A stretch of 32,649 nucleotides of DNA from Salinivirgaceae bacterium (GTDB lineage Bacteria; Bacteroidota; Bacteroidia; Bacteroidales; Salinivirgaceae), in NCBI GenBank assembly GCA_027858775.1, contig JAQICA010000123.1, positions 1 to 32,649 on the forward strand. Direction: 5' to 3'. Below the pieces are notes generated by a model. The model saw nothing but the letters and a program-made list of their open reading frames with translations. It made no database searches and had not been told where the DNA came from. Made by a program: the position numbers and the translations under genes. This document shows positions 9,649 to 18,383 of the stretch, one piece after another; position 1 is the first letter of the stretch; each line of letters starts with the position of its first letter.

Positions 9649-9855
9649 AATTAATAATTTTTAGGTATGTAAAAAATGTTCTTTTAAGGATATTTCAAAT
9701 ACATTCTCGCGTTTATTTATAATTACAGGATAAGAAACGATGTGGATTCCACAATTATTATAACCAACCTCACAAAACATACATATAAAACAACGTTTTA
9801 AAAACATTTCAGAAACAAATATAAACCGTTTGAGGTAATCACTGTGATAAAAACA

Positions 9856-11289
9856 TCAGTCTGCAACAATATTCTCCTCAACATACCTTAGCCACTGAAA
9901 CTTAGGAATACTATCGGGTATAAAAATATCGGGATCAATGCCAATATCGTCTATTATTCTTTCATGCATTCGCAAACTTCGGCTGCACGTATAACTTAAC
10001 CGGTACTTTTTATTGGGGAAAAGTATCGGGTTGACATTTGAAACATCGATAGCCCCAAATGTTGTTTCGCCAATAATTGTGGTCTTACTACTTTGTTCGG
10101 CATACAACAGGAACTGTTCTGTAGTGCTTGCACATTTTCCATCAACTAAAACATATACATTTTTTGGATAGTCCCTTACATTATACCAATCTTTAATTCT
10201 TACAGTATCCTTTGAGCGACTAACATAACTGCCCATGTTTTTCTTTAGTTTTCGCTTTAAGCTGATTGCAAAATACAAACGACCAAAAAACGAACGACTA
10301 AACCACTCTTTATAAGCCTCATAAGTTAATGGTGTCGATCGAATTTCTATATCGTACATCGCAACCGGATTTGTATAGATGTAAGGGATAATTCTCATCA
10401 TACTTGCATCTGCTCCTCCGCCATTTCCACGAACATCTATGACCAGATTTTCAGTTACTTCCAGCAAATCTTCGTTCTCTTTCAATAAGTCAGCAATTTT
10501 ATTTTTATATTCATATCGAAATGATGGAATTCTCAACAACAAAGATTCATCGTTAAGCCGCTTCATAACAGGCTCTTTTGCAAGATAAATCGACAGATCA
10601 TCACGTTCTTTGAGAGGAACATACTCTAATGACCTCCGCCAACTAAAACTACCAACTTTAAGATTGCGAACGGAATATTCAACGTTGCATTTCCTTACAG
10701 AATGATCTGCCATATAATAATTTGCATTAATGCCGGAATCGGCATTAAAAAATTCAACTTTCACTTGACCGGGCTTCCAGTTCGGTCTTTTTGTCGATAT
10801 TATTACCCCAACATAATCGCGCTGCGGGTTAATTGTATCGGGCACGACAGCTATTTTACAACTATTATCATACCATACATCCACAAGTTTAAAAGGTATT
10901 TTTCTTTGCTTCAGTTGCGTATAGAAAACTGCCGTATCTACAGCAAATGTTTCGGCATCGTAATTTTCTACTCCAATGCTATTTCTCAAATCAGTTTTTG
11001 TAGGATCATCGATATAATAAACGCCAACATGGCCTTTACGAAAAAAATGTACCCATTCATCGAGCAGCACAACACACTCCTTGTGATTGTTTATCCGCTT
11101 GGTCAAGGCACCAATTGAATCACTAAATTTTTCGTAAGTTCTTTGTCCTTTTTGCTTTATTACCATGGGGTATCCAGCATCATTCTGTTCGAATGTTTTC
11201 TTTAGCCACTCAAAGCTTGACTCGCAATCGCAATCCTGAGCGTGAATAAAAATGGGAATCAGGGCAAAAAGAAGGAATATTTTTCTCAT
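9856..11289 (-). CDS. Secreted S41-family peptidase
   Basis: A 477-residue protein with a signal peptide (MRKIFLLFALIPIFIHAQ). I place the start at the ATG at 11289 because it gives a clean signal sequence. An in-frame ATG at 11328 exists but adds a non-signal-like extension. The S41 catalytic core is recognised by LVIDVRGNGGG, which opens the substrate-binding strand, by the nucleophile region CASTTEQF (Ser388), and by IIGETTFGA. At the position where carboxy-terminal processing proteases have the catalytic lysine (about 25 residues after the serine) there is an alanine. It therefore looks more like the tricorn-type S41B branch, or is possibly inactive. I see no PDZ domain. A separate transcription unit on the minus strand is likely. 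Confidence 0.85.
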   Translation of the reverse strand: MRKIFLLFALIPIFIHAQDCDCESSFEWLKKTFEQNDAGYPMVIKQKGQRTYEKFSDSIGALTKRINNHKECVVLLDEWVHFFRKGHVGVYYIDDPTKTDLRNSIGVENYDAETFAVDTAVFYTQLKQRKIPFKLVDVWYDNSCKIAVVPDTINPQRDYVGVIISTKRPNWKPGQVKVEFFNADSGINANYYMADHSVRKCNVEYSVRNLKVGSFSWRRSLEYVPLKERDDLSIYLAKEPVMKRLNDESLLLRIPSFRYEYKNKIADLLKENEDLLEVTENLVIDVRGNGGGADASMMRIIPYIYTNPVAMYDIEIRSTPLTYEAYKEWFSRSFFGRLYFAISLKRKLKKNMGSYVSRSKDTVRIKDWYNVRDYPKNVYVLVDGKCASTTEQFLLYAEQSSKTTIIGETTFGAIDVSNVNPILFPNKKYRLSYTCSRSLRMHERIIDDIGIDPDIFIPDSIPKFQWLRYVEENIVAD

Positions 11290-11876
11290 AACTTGAATAT
11301 TTTGGCATAAAAGTAACCAAAAGCGCATAATTTCAAGACCAATAGATAATATAAACGGATATGATGTGCCGTCTTTCGATATTTGAAAAACGGTTTAAAA
11401 TTTATAATTTCCGTAAACAATGGAACGGCAGGGCGCCGGAGGCAGCGTGTGATGATAACACAGGCAAACAAAATGGGAATCGAAACGAAAACGATTCCGG
11501 CATTAAGAGCGTATCCGAAACGTTTTTTTGTAGAAAAGCCACAAAATCTTCGAAATGAAGCCGGAGGCTTCAAGCGTTTATAGAAAACAGCAATGGAAAC
11601 GAAAGCTTGCTCAACCTATTTTAAACCGGATGCTTACAAATTTCGATGCAAAATTTACCGAATTTACTATTGAAAACGGGTTGATTTTTCGGTTTTCTCT
11701 CTTTAAGGACGGGCCAAAATAAGGCGAAAAATCAATTTTTGATAATCTATCAAAGTAGAATTAGAAGGTTGAATTTTAAACATGGTGATGCGTCACCATT
11801 AATCATTTCTGCCGTTTCTACCACAAAGTATCCATAAGACCATCAAATGCAGCAACACAAATACATAAACTGAACA
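11290..11876. other. Intergenic region with several short hairpins, no supported gene
   Basis: About 590 bases between lspA and the peptidase gene. Open frames here are short and have no family resemblance. Visible structure: GGAATCG/CGATTCC (11476-11482, 11492-11498), TGAAGCC/GGCTTCA around GGA (11556-11572), and the palindrome ATGGTGATGCGTCACCAT (11782-11799). The palindrome could be an operator or a stable tetraloop hairpin. A small RNA is possible but not shown. Confidence 0.4.
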
Positions 11877-12488
11877 TCACCAATTCAAGGCTATTCGGAA
11901 AGCTTTGCGTTCAAATGTAAGCAATGAAAAAATACCGGCAAAAATAGCCATGTCGGCGATATTAAAGACAGGACGGAAAAATATTACATGGCGCATGGGC
12001 CAAACGGGAAACCAATCGGGAAGGTGAAAATCCAGCAGTTCGATATAAAACATATCAACAACTGAACCTTGCATAAATGAGGCATATCCCTGGCCTAATG
12101 GAACAAATTGGGCATACTGACCAAAACTATTGGTAAAAAATAAGCCATAAAAAGCACTATCGATCATATTGCCTAATGCTCCGGCAAATAACAGTGCCAA
12201 AGCACTTGCCAGCAGATAATCGTTGTGCTTCCGAACCACTTGTATCATAAAAATACCAATGCCCGAAATGGCAATTACTCGAATCAGGTTAAGGATGTGT
12301 TTCCCCCATGTTCCGGCAAATTCGAACCCGAATGCCATGCCTCGATTTTCGGCAAAATGCAGATATAGCCAGTTAGAAATAATGGGGAATTCCTGCTCAA
12401 GCATCATATGGGTTTTTACCCAAATTTTCAGATACTGATCGGCAAACAGGACGAAAAAAATTAGTATAAATGGGAGTGCTTTTTTCAT
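11877..12488 (-). CDS. lspA: Lipoprotein signal peptidase (signal peptidase II)
   Basis: An inner-membrane aspartyl protease that removes the signal peptide of diacylglyceryl-prolipoproteins. It has 203 residues from the ATG at 12488; an ATG at 12536 lies inside a terminator and is rejected. Family motifs are all present: DQYLK (17-21), NRGMAFG (48-54), GNMID (106-110) and FNIADM (175-180). The catalytic aspartates would be Asp110 and Asp179. The usual arginine after the first catalytic Asp is serine here. About four membrane segments are visible. It is somewhat longer than the 160-170 residues of proteobacterial forms, with an insertion around 115-165. It lies downstream of the DksA-like gene, with an intrinsic terminator in the gap. 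Confidence 0.95.
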   Translation of the reverse strand: MKKALPFILIFFVLFADQYLKIWVKTHMMLEQEFPIISNWLYLHFAENRGMAFGFEFAGTWGKHILNLIRVIAISGIGIFMIQVVRKHNDYLLASALALLFAGALGNMIDSAFYGLFFTNSFGQYAQFVPLGQGYASFMQGSVVDMFYIELLDFHLPDWFPVWPMRHVIFFRPVFNIADMAIFAGIFSLLTFERKAFRIALNW

Positions 12489-12516
12489 CGACAACGAGGC
12501 GTGTGGATCCGTAACT

Positions 12517-12548
12517 AAAAAAAAGGAGCAAGCCATATGGTTTGCTCC
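12517..12548 (-). terminator. Intrinsic terminator between the DksA-like gene and lspA
   Basis: Read on the minus strand, GGAGCAA (12548-12542) and TTGCTCC (12531-12525) form a stem whose inner bases extend it further around ATAT. It is followed immediately by eight T residues (12524-12517). This is a textbook intrinsic terminator in the 81-base gap between the two genes. Leaky termination or an unseen promoter would be needed for lspA. Confidence 0.85.
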
Positions 12549-12569
12549 TTTACTGTGGCTTTTATGCGG

Positions 12570-12944
12570 TTATTGATTTCGTTTTGCATCAATACTTAGC
12601 GTTGCATGCGGTACAGCACGCAAGCGCTCTTTGGAAATGAGCTTACCGGTTTCGCGGCACACGCCATAGGTTTTATTCTCAATTCGAATAAGCGCAGCCT
12701 CAAGGTGCTGAATAAATTTTTGTTGGCGCTGCGCCAATTTACCGGTTTCTTCGCGCGAAAGCACCGAGGCTCCTTCCTCTAACACTTTAAATGTGGGCGA
12801 CGTATCTTGAATATCGTTGCCATCGGTATGTGCCAATGTGGCTCTAAGTGCTTCGTAGTCTTTCTTTGCTTTATTGAGTTTTTCAAGAACTAGTGCCTTA
12901 AACTCCTGCAGCTCTTCATCTGAATAGCGTTTTTTATCTGTCAT
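12570..12944 (-). CDS. TraR/DksA-family transcription regulator lacking the zinc cysteines
   Basis: A 124-residue protein with the DksA/TraR layout: an N-terminal helical part that should form a coiled coil (about 8-90), then the conserved YGVCRETGKLISKERL box (about 94-109) and AVPHATLSIDAK. DksA proteins bind RNA polymerase through the secondary channel. Classical members hold zinc with four cysteines, and here only one cysteine (in GVCRE) remains, as in many Bacteroidota homologues. It may act without zinc. It sits 98 bases downstream of ileS and upstream of lspA, a common order in this phylum, and has a good Shine-Dalgarno sequence and its own downstream terminator. Confidence 0.9.
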   Translation of the reverse strand: MTDKKRYSDEELQEFKALVLEKLNKAKKDYEALRATLAHTDGNDIQDTSPTFKVLEEGASVLSREETGKLAQRQQKFIQHLEAALIRIENKTYGVCRETGKLISKERLRAVPHATLSIDAKRNQ

Positions 12945-12948
12945 AAGT

Positions 12949-12953
12949 CCTCC
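12949..12953 (-). promoter_or_regulatory. Shine-Dalgarno of the DksA-like gene
   Basis: On the minus strand GGAGG sits four bases before the ATG at 12944. Strong Shine-Dalgarno sequences are uncommon in Bacteroidota, so this supports the chosen start and suggests well-translated mRNA. Confidence 0.65.
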
Positions 12954-13042
12954 ATTTTTTTGGGGTAAAACACAACACGACCTGTTTTATTGTCGCCATT
13001 TCTATTTATACCGATACATTACTCATTTGTTCACTTATCGGG

Positions 13043-16000
13043 TTAAATTTTTTCAATAAAGATAGTTGTTTTGATATCCTCATCCAATTCTACCTCTTGT
13101 CCCTTATTCCCGGGGATCGTTTCCGAAAGCGACACACTGTTCGCTAGTGTCTGTGCTGCAATGTATTCCGAATAGTCTTTTACCGCATCATTAATTAAAT
13201 TATGCTGCTCAATATACAGATTTATTTTATCTGTAACATCAAAACCTTCTGTTTTTCGCATGTTTTGTATTCTATTAACAAATTCGCGAGCAATACCTTC
13301 ACGCTTAAGCTCTTCGTTAATAGTTACATCGAGTGCTACAGTGAGTTTATCGTCAGTGGCAACCAACCAACCCGGAATATCTTCCGACGAAATTTCCACA
13401 TCGGTCAGTTCGACAGTCAATTGTTCGCCATTGGCTTCAATTACATACTCCCCCTCTTTTTCGAATTGGGCAATGGCATCCTGATCCATTTGGTTGATTG
13501 CAGCGGCAATGGCTTTCATTTGCTTGCCGTATTTTGGTCCGAGCGTTTTGAAATTGGGTTTAATTTTCTTTACCAGTACGCCAGCCGTTTCCTCTAAAAA
13601 TTCTATTTCTTTCAGATTTACTTCCGTTTTTACAATATCGGCAATGGCTTCGATGCGACGTTTGGTTTCACTATCAAACACTGGCACCATAATTTTCTGT
13701 AATGGCTGACGAACTTTAATATTTACCTTCCGACGCAAACTAAGCACCATGCTTGAAATGCGTTGTGCTAAATCCATTCTTAATTCCAAATCTTCATCTA
13801 TAAGCTCTTCGTTTACCTCGGGCACGTAAGCCACGTGTACCGATGTACTGTGATCTTTACCGGATACTTTATTCAGATCGGTAAACATTTGATCCATAAA
13901 GAATGGAGCGATTGGCGCTGCAAGGCGCGTTACCGTTTCCAGACAGGTGTAAAGTGTTTGGTAAGCAGCAATTTTATCCTGGTTGTACTCACCACCCCAG
14001 AAACGTTTACGGTTCAACCGCACGTACCAGTTACTAAGATTCTCGAGCACAAACGATTCAATCAAACGACCGGCACGAGTGGGCTCATATTCCTCATAGT
14101 TGGTAAGCACATCTTTCTTGAGTGTATTAAGTAGTGATAACACCCAACGATCGATTTCCGGACGTTCTTCCACTGGCACATCGTCTTCTGCATAATTAAA
14201 TCCATCGATATTGGCGTAAAGCGAAAAGAACGAATACGTATTATAGAGTGTTCCGAAAAATTTGCGACTGGTTTCCTCTACTCCGGCAATGTCGAATTTC
14301 AGGTTATCCCATGGCTGAGCATTGGTAATCATGTACCAACGTAATGGGTCGCTTCCATATTTTTCAATTACTTCGAATGGATCGACACCATTGCCTAAAC
14401 GTTTCGACATTTTATTGCCTTTTTTATCGAGCACCAATCCGTTAGAAATAATATTTTTATAGGCCACGCTATCACTAATCATAGTTGAAATGGCGTGCAG
14501 AGTAAAGAACCAACCACGTGTTTGGTCTACTCCTTCGGCAATAAAGTCGGCAGGATAAAGCTTATCGAACCCTTCTTTGTTTTCAAATGGATAATGCCAC
14601 TGGGCATAGGGCATCGCACCCGAATCGAACCACACATCAATTAAATCGGGTTCACGATGCATTGGTGTTCCATCGTCGGCCACCAACACAATATTGTCTA
14701 CGTAGGGTTTATGCAAATCGATTTTTTCGTAATTCTCTTTTGTGTATTTATCGCACTGGAACTCGGGAAACGGGTGTTTTTCCATAACACCGGCGCGTAC
14801 CGCTTTCTCTATTTCGTCCATTAGTTGCTTTACGGAACCAATACATTTTATTTGACTTCGATCTTTGGTAGACCAAATAGGCAACGGTGTTCCCCAGTAG
14901 CGCGAACGTGACAAGTTCCAGTCTACGAGATTTTCGAGCCATTTGCCAAAACGTCCTTCTCCGGTGGATTGGGGTTTCCAATTAATGGTAGCGTTCAGCT
15001 CAAGCATACGCTCTTTAAATGCGGTAGTTTTAATAAACCACGAATCGAGCGGGTAATATAGAATAGGCTTATCGGTACGCCAGCAATGTGGGTAATTGTG
15101 AACGTACTTCTCTATTTTGAATGCTTTGTTCTCTTTTTTAAGCATTACGCTGATGTCAATATCGAGTGACGGGGAATCGGCAGAAGCATTTTTGTCATAA
15201 TCGTTTTTCACATAGCGCCCTGCAAAATCGCCATAAGTCGATGCATCAACAAAATTGGCAACAAAGTCGTTATCCAAATCTTCAATAGCATAAAAGCGGC
15301 CACGCTTATCGACCATTGGCTCTTGATTTCCGAGCTTGTCGATTAATATTAGCGGGGCAATGCCGGCTTTTTTAGCCACCCGATCATCGTCTGCACCAAA
15401 AGTAGGTGCAATATGTACAATTCCGGTACCCTCATCGGTAGTTACAAAATCGCCGACAATTATACGGAATGCATCGCCATCGGGCTTAACCCACGGCACA
15501 AGTTGTTCAAACCGAACTCCTTCGATCTCGCTACCTTTAAACTCATTGAGCACTCTGAACGGCACTGCCTTATCGCCTTCTTTGTAATCATCCAGCGAAA
15601 GCTCTTCGTGTTTTTTATTGAAGTAGGTATACAGTTGATCCTTTGCCAGGATAACCGTTACCGGTGCGCCAGTGTAACTGTTAAATGTACGTACACTAAC
15701 ATATTTAATACCTGAACCAACGGCTAGCGCGGTATTCGATGGCAATGTCCATGGAGTGGTTGTCCAGGCCAAAAAACACACATCGGCATCAGCATTTTCA
15801 AAAAGAAATTGGCTTTTCTCGTCTTTAACAATTTTAAACTGTGCTGTTATGGTTGTATCTTTTACGTCGCGATAACAACCGGGCTGGTTAAGTTCGTGCG
15901 TACTCAACCCGGTACCGGCAGCCGGCGAATAGGGCTGAATGGTTTTCCCTTTGTAAACATACCCTTTGTCGAAAAGTTCTTTAAGCAAATACCACAACGT

Positions 16001-16477
16001 TTCGATGTAGCGATTATCGTATGTAATGTACGGATCGTTCATGTCGACCCAATACCCCATTTTATCGGTTAGCTCTTGCCACACGTCGGTGTATTTCATT
16101 ACTTCTTTCCGGCACGTAGCATTATATTCTTCGACAGATATTTTTTTACCGATATCTTCTTTGGTAATACCCAGCGTCTTTTCCACGCCAAGCTCTACCG
16201 GCAAGCCATGTGTATCCCAACCGGCTTTGCGTTCTACTTGAAAGCCGTTCATTGTTTTATACCGACAGAAGATATCTTTAATGGTTCTGGCCATTACATG
16301 ATGAATTCCAGGCATTCCATTTGCCGAGGGTGGCCCCTCATAAAATACAAATGATGGCTTTCCTTTACGACTTTCAATTGATTGCTCAAATGCTCGCTCT
16401 TCCCTCCATTTGGTTAGCACCTTTTTGGAAACTCCTGCCAAATCTATTCCCTTGTATTCCTGAAATTTGTTGCTCAT
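13043..16477 (-). CDS. ileS: Isoleucine-tRNA ligase, long type 2-like form with GIHH signature
   Basis: Charges tRNA-Ile with isoleucine. It has 1144 residues from the ATG at 16477; the frame extends to a TTG at 16498 that I do not prefer. The class I core is clear: SANGMPGIHH at 51-60 in the place of the HIGH motif, RKAGWDTHGLPVE just after, the editing-domain motif AWTTTPWTLPSN, and KMSKR at 689-693 in the place of KMSKS. A long C-terminal tRNA-binding region follows. The length, well above the roughly 940 residues of E. coli IleS, and the KMSKR loop fit the eukaryote-like type 2 group. The signature has its first and third residues swapped relative to HxGH. It is the first gene of the ileS / DksA-like / lspA series and is divergent from lgt. 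Confidence 0.97.
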   Translation of the reverse strand: MSNKFQEYKGIDLAGVSKKVLTKWREERAFEQSIESRKGKPSFVFYEGPPSANGMPGIHHVMARTIKDIFCRYKTMNGFQVERKAGWDTHGLPVELGVEKTLGITKEDIGKKISVEEYNATCRKEVMKYTDVWQELTDKMGYWVDMNDPYITYDNRYIETLWYLLKELFDKGYVYKGKTIQPYSPAAGTGLSTHELNQPGCYRDVKDTTITAQFKIVKDEKSQFLFENADADVCFLAWTTTPWTLPSNTALAVGSGIKYVSVRTFNSYTGAPVTVILAKDQLYTYFNKKHEELSLDDYKEGDKAVPFRVLNEFKGSEIEGVRFEQLVPWVKPDGDAFRIIVGDFVTTDEGTGIVHIAPTFGADDDRVAKKAGIAPLILIDKLGNQEPMVDKRGRFYAIEDLDNDFVANFVDASTYGDFAGRYVKNDYDKNASADSPSLDIDISVMLKKENKAFKIEKYVHNYPHCWRTDKPILYYPLDSWFIKTTAFKERMLELNATINWKPQSTGEGRFGKWLENLVDWNLSRSRYWGTPLPIWSTKDRSQIKCIGSVKQLMDEIEKAVRAGVMEKHPFPEFQCDKYTKENYEKIDLHKPYVDNIVLVADDGTPMHREPDLIDVWFDSGAMPYAQWHYPFENKEGFDKLYPADFIAEGVDQTRGWFFTLHAISTMISDSVAYKNIISNGLVLDKKGNKMSKRLGNGVDPFEVIEKYGSDPLRWYMITNAQPWDNLKFDIAGVEETSRKFFGTLYNTYSFFSLYANIDGFNYAEDDVPVEERPEIDRWVLSLLNTLKKDVLTNYEEYEPTRAGRLIESFVLENLSNWYVRLNRKRFWGGEYNQDKIAAYQTLYTCLETVTRLAAPIAPFFMDQMFTDLNKVSGKDHSTSVHVAYVPEVNEELIDEDLELRMDLAQRISSMVLSLRRKVNIKVRQPLQKIMVPVFDSETKRRIEAIADIVKTEVNLKEIEFLEETAGVLVKKIKPNFKTLGPKYGKQMKAIAAAINQMDQDAIAQFEKEGEYVIEANGEQLTVELTDVEISSEDIPGWLVATDDKLTVALDVTINEELKREGIAREFVNRIQNMRKTEGFDVTDKINLYIEQHNLINDAVKDYSEYIAAQTLANSVSLSETIPGNKGQEVELDEDIKTTIFIEKI

Positions 16478-16705
16478 AATACCAATATTTTCTATCAATT
16501 AATATATTTTATTCGTTTGTGAATAACGGCTCAAATGCGCTAATTCATAAGGCATTTTTCTCTTCGGCAAACCGTTGAATATAAATGAGTGCGAAAATAA
16601 GCATTTTAGCTTATATTGTGATAATTACAAACTTACTTTTTTAAAACCAAAATTTCCTTGCAACAGAATGGCTATATATTCTCCCTTTTGGGGATGAAAA
16701 AAAGA

Positions 16706-16743
16706 CATGTTTTTATTAAAATCGAAAACATGCTTAATAAAAA
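16706..16743. repeat. Two interleaved inverted repeats upstream of lgt
   Basis: CATGTTTT (16706-16713) pairs with AAAACATG (16725-16732). TTTTTATTAA (16710-16719) pairs with TTAATAAAAA (16734-16743). The two stems share bases and cannot form together. They may be a protein-binding site, a weak terminator or chance in AT-rich DNA. Confidence 0.5.
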
Positions 16744-16780
16744 AGGAACCAAAAAATAGCATCCACATCGACAGAACTCT

Positions 16781-16788
16781 TAAATTTG
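16781..16788 (+). promoter_or_regulatory. lgt: Putative -7 promoter box of lgt
   Basis: TAAATTTG matches the Bacteroidota -7 consensus TAnnTTTG and ends 12 bases before the ATG at 16801. This would leave a very short 5' leader. No convincing -33 TTG box is visible at 19-21 bases upstream. The in-frame TTG within this box argues against a start there. Confidence 0.4.
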
Positions 16789-16800
16789 CATAAAAAAAAG

Positions 16801-17607
16801 ATGGTATTCAACGCTATTCACTGGGATTTCGACCCTGAAATTTTTTCGATTTTCGGCCATGGAGTCCGTTATTATGGGCTTATGTTCGCTTTATCGTTCA
16901 TATTCGGCTACATAATCATGAAGCAATATTTTGTGCATGACAAATTGCAGGAGTCGCTGCTCGAAAAATTGAGCATGTATGTTTTTGTCGGAACATTAAT
17001 TGGAGCCAGGCTTGGACATTGCCTTTTTTACCAGCCCGAGTACTATTTGTCACAACCATGGGAAATACTATTTATATGGGAGGGCGGCTTGGCGAGCCAT
17101 GGGGCTTCCATAGGAATTCCGGTTGCGTTGTATTTATATGCAAAGAAAATTAATGTCCCATTTTTATGGATTATCGATCGAGTAGTAATTGTGGTTGCCC
17201 TGGCAGGCTTTTTTGTGAGAATGGGGAATTTTTTTAATTCGGAAATATACGGAATAGCAACAGACTTACCCTGGGGCGTAGTATTTGAACGAACCGGAGA
17301 AACCGTGCCCAAGCACCCGACACAATTTTATGAAGCGTTAAGCTATTTATTGATTTTTGCAATTCTACATCCATACTTTCTAAAAATACGCGACAAACAA
17401 AAAAACGGCCAAATTTTCGGCATATTTCTCATACTGCTTTTTTCTGCCCGATTCTTTATCGAATTCATTAAAGAAGAGCAAGTAAAATTCGAAGAGGGAA
17501 TGGCATTAAATATGGGCCAATGGCTAAGCATACCGTTTATTTTAAGTGGAATAGGATTACTTTACTATGTAAATAATAAGAGAAAAATAAAAACTAAAAA
17601 AGCCTAG
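16801..17607 (+). CDS. lgt: Phosphatidylglycerol-prolipoprotein diacylglyceryl transferase
   Basis: First enzyme of lipoprotein maturation: it moves diacylglycerol from phosphatidylglycerol to the lipobox cysteine in the inner membrane. It has 268 residues with about seven membrane segments. Diagnostic parts are YYGLMFALSF (24-33), GARLGHCLFY (68-77), GGLASHGA (95-102, with the conserved His100) and the Lgt signature VRMGNFFNSEIYG (139-151), followed by HPTQFYEAL. I use the ATG at 16801; the frame can start at a TTG at 16786, which overlaps the likely promoter. It is divergent from ileS and stands about 4.3 kb from lspA, so the first two maturation enzymes are neighbours but not in one operon. 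Confidence 0.97.
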   Translation: MVFNAIHWDFDPEIFSIFGHGVRYYGLMFALSFIFGYIIMKQYFVHDKLQESLLEKLSMYVFVGTLIGARLGHCLFYQPEYYLSQPWEILFIWEGGLASHGASIGIPVALYLYAKKINVPFLWIIDRVVIVVALAGFFVRMGNFFNSEIYGIATDLPWGVVFERTGETVPKHPTQFYEALSYLLIFAILHPYFLKIRDKQKNGQIFGIFLILLFSARFFIEFIKEEQVKFEEGMALNMGQWLSIPFILSGIGLLYYVNNKRKIKTKKA

Positions 17608-17631
17608 TGTAGTACATAAAATGTACACTAG
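17604..17631 (+). terminator. Hairpin overlapping the lgt stop codon
   Basis: CTAGTGTA (17604-17611) pairs perfectly with TACACTAG (17624-17631). An alternative inner pairing GTACAT/ATGTAC is also possible. There is no T-tract behind it, so termination is uncertain. It begins inside the stop codon. Confidence 0.4.
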
Positions 17632-17771
17632 CATAAAGGCACACAATTCATAACCAACGCATTATTTTAACGGAACCGAATTTTCAATAATGAATAAGGA
17701 AACAACAACACAGCATCAGAACCCATTCAGGATTGATCAACCAACGAAATGATGACCAAATAAAAGGTACA

Positions 17772-18383
17772 ATGCGCAAATTAATACAAAACGGAATTGC
17801 AGTAGCAGCAGCACTTTTGCTCACAGTTGGATGCAGCGAAACAGATATAGAATATATTTTCCCAAAAGATTACTTACCGGCCTATCCCGAATCGTATTGG
17901 ATTTATTCCGATGGCACTACAACCAAAGTATCGCCCGGATATCGCAAACATCGCTACTTTGATGAATTAGAGAGCACAGAACGCTCAGATGAAGTGTATG
18001 TGCCTTACATGGCTCCGCATTATGTTTACGGGTACAAAGTTACACAAAACGACAATCGCTATCCTTTAAAAAAATTACTTTCTGAAGTTAATGGCGAAAC
18101 ATGGAAGATAGGCGATTGGCTCAATGGAACCGTACATCGGAAAGTTATCGACAAAGACGTAGCTCTCACTTTATCGTCGCCCATTCTGAACACAGAAGAG
18201 CAAGTATTCGATAGTGTTATTGTAGTAATTGAATATATTAAGGAAACCGATACAACGTATCCCTGGAAACTGAAAGAATACTACGCACCTTTTGTTGGGC
18301 TTATCAGACAAGATATACGACGAAACAACGACTCGCTTATTGCTAAAGAGTTGGTTAGATATTATATAGCAGAGAAAAACTAA
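17772..18383 (+). CDS. Small lipoprotein of unknown function
   Basis: A 203-residue protein. From the ATG at 17772, preceded by AAAAGG, a lipoprotein signal peptide ends in LLTVGC (cysteine 21). An upstream TTG at 17733 is in frame but gives a poor signal sequence. The mature part begins SETDIEYIFPKDYLPAYPESYWIYSDG and is rich in tyrosine and beta-strand-like stretches, with no family that I recognise. Its stop shares one base with the start of the next gene, so the two are almost certainly cotranscribed and translationally coupled. The set of three genes (this, the zinc-ribbon protein and the amidohydrolase) looks like one operon. Confidence 0.82.
   Translation: MRKLIQNGIAVAAALLLTVGCSETDIEYIFPKDYLPAYPESYWIYSDGTTTKVSPGYRKHRYFDELESTERSDEVYVPYMAPHYVYGYKVTQNDNRYPLKKLLSEVNGETWKIGDWLNGTVHRKVIDKDVALTLSSPILNTEEQVFDSVIVVIEYIKETDTTYPWKLKEYYAPFVGLIRQDIRRNNDSLIAKELVRYYIAEKN

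Larger units (their letters stand above)
16478..16800. other. Divergent intergenic region between ileS and lgt
   Basis: About 320 bases without a gene. On the minus strand a TAAGTTTG box (16635-16628), like the Bacteroidota -7 element TAnnTTTG, could serve ileS, but no clear -33 box is spaced correctly. It also holds the overlapping inverted repeats at 16706-16743 and a TAAATTTG box for lgt, described separately. Confidence 0.45.

Noticed and set aside
11286-11573. Minus-strand open frame of 95 codons with one hydrophobic stretch
   Set aside because: It overlaps the signal-peptide end of the S41 gene in another frame, has no family resemblance and odd composition; more likely chance.
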